DNA of 13,161 bases. Source: an uncultured bacterium. Lineage in GTDB: Bacteria; Bacillota; Clostridia; Lachnospirales; Lachnospiraceae. The notes beneath the pieces are model-generated. The model ran no database searches and had not been told where the DNA came from. It was given only the letters and a program-made list of their open reading frames with translations. The stretch covers positions 1 through 13,161 of the forward strand of contig CAJMNR010000065.1 in NCBI GenBank assembly GCA_905214875.1, in the 5' to 3' direction. The translations under genes and the position numbers were made by a program. Below are positions 13,113 through 13,161 of the stretch, one piece after another (the stretch's first letter is position 1; each line of letters starts with the position of its first letter).

Positions 13113-13161
13113 AATTTACGCGGGCAACGAGCCAAAGTCCTGCTTGCATGACCTTGGCGAC
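13111..13161 (-). CDS. Possible C-terminal end of a minus-strand gene
   Basis: The last 51 bases read, on the minus strand, as 16 codons ending ...LWLVARVN and a TAA stop at 13113-13111. The stretch is far more GC-rich than the rest of the window, which suggests real coding DNA or a different origin. It is too short to identify, and its end abuts the FMN riboswitch terminator. It could equally be untranslated leader on the plus strand. Confidence 0.25.
   Translation of the reverse strand, partial: VAKVMQAGLWLVARVN

Overview
The window looks like chromosomal DNA of a low-GC Firmicute, most likely a Clostridia member close to Lachnospiraceae. This rests on AT-rich codon use, strong AGGAGG-type ribosome binding sites, TTGnnn-17-TAnnnT promoters, U-run terminators and two riboswitches of types common in that group. 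No rRNA, tRNA, CRISPR array, transposase or phage gene was seen.

Left edge (1-722): the N-terminal part of a radical SAM enzyme on the minus strand, cut by the window start. Its leader carries a preQ1-I-like riboswitch with a terminator and a perfect 11-nt antiterminator pairing, which links the enzyme to queuosine metabolism or salvage. A divergent promoter drives a membrane protein with an N-terminal HAAS-like domain (722-1747), followed closely by two GNAT acetyltransferases (1766-3097).

Centre-left (3098-5670): a promoter with a 13-bp palindrome in its spacer, a 20-codon leader ORF with a strong RBS, and two hairpins precede an ABC exporter half-transporter (3297-4988). The second hairpin buries the exporter's RBS. 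This resembles ribosome-mediated attenuation of drug-resistance genes. A short gene remnant and a third, YjaB-like GNAT follow.

Centre (5671-8104): an M24-family Xaa-Pro aminopeptidase with its own promoter, converging on a short DinB-like gene across a bidirectional terminator. Then come a chloramphenicol-acetyltransferase-like pseudogene broken by an internal frame-shifting deletion, and the tail of another lost gene.

Right half (8105-12561): a two-gene unit of an NmrA-like atypical SDR and a DUF1295/steroid-5-alpha-reductase-like membrane protein; a GNAT fused to a C-terminal domain usually annotated 'n-acetylglutamate synthase'; a methyltransferase whose C-terminal half resembles the N6-adenine/lysine methyltransferase family PF10237 (DPPF motif); and, converging on it, a very AT-rich P-loop kinase-like gene.

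Right edge (12562-13161): an AT-rich gap, then a promoter, an FMN riboswitch and a strong terminator. Its target gene is not inside the window. The last 51 bases hold a GC-rich antisense reading frame of uncertain status.

Overall this is an accessory-type region: four intact acetyltransferases, one dead acyltransferase, gene remnants, and small-molecule-responsive RNA control at three places. The most notable items are the leader-peptide/hairpin control region of the ABC exporter and the preQ1-linked radical SAM gene.
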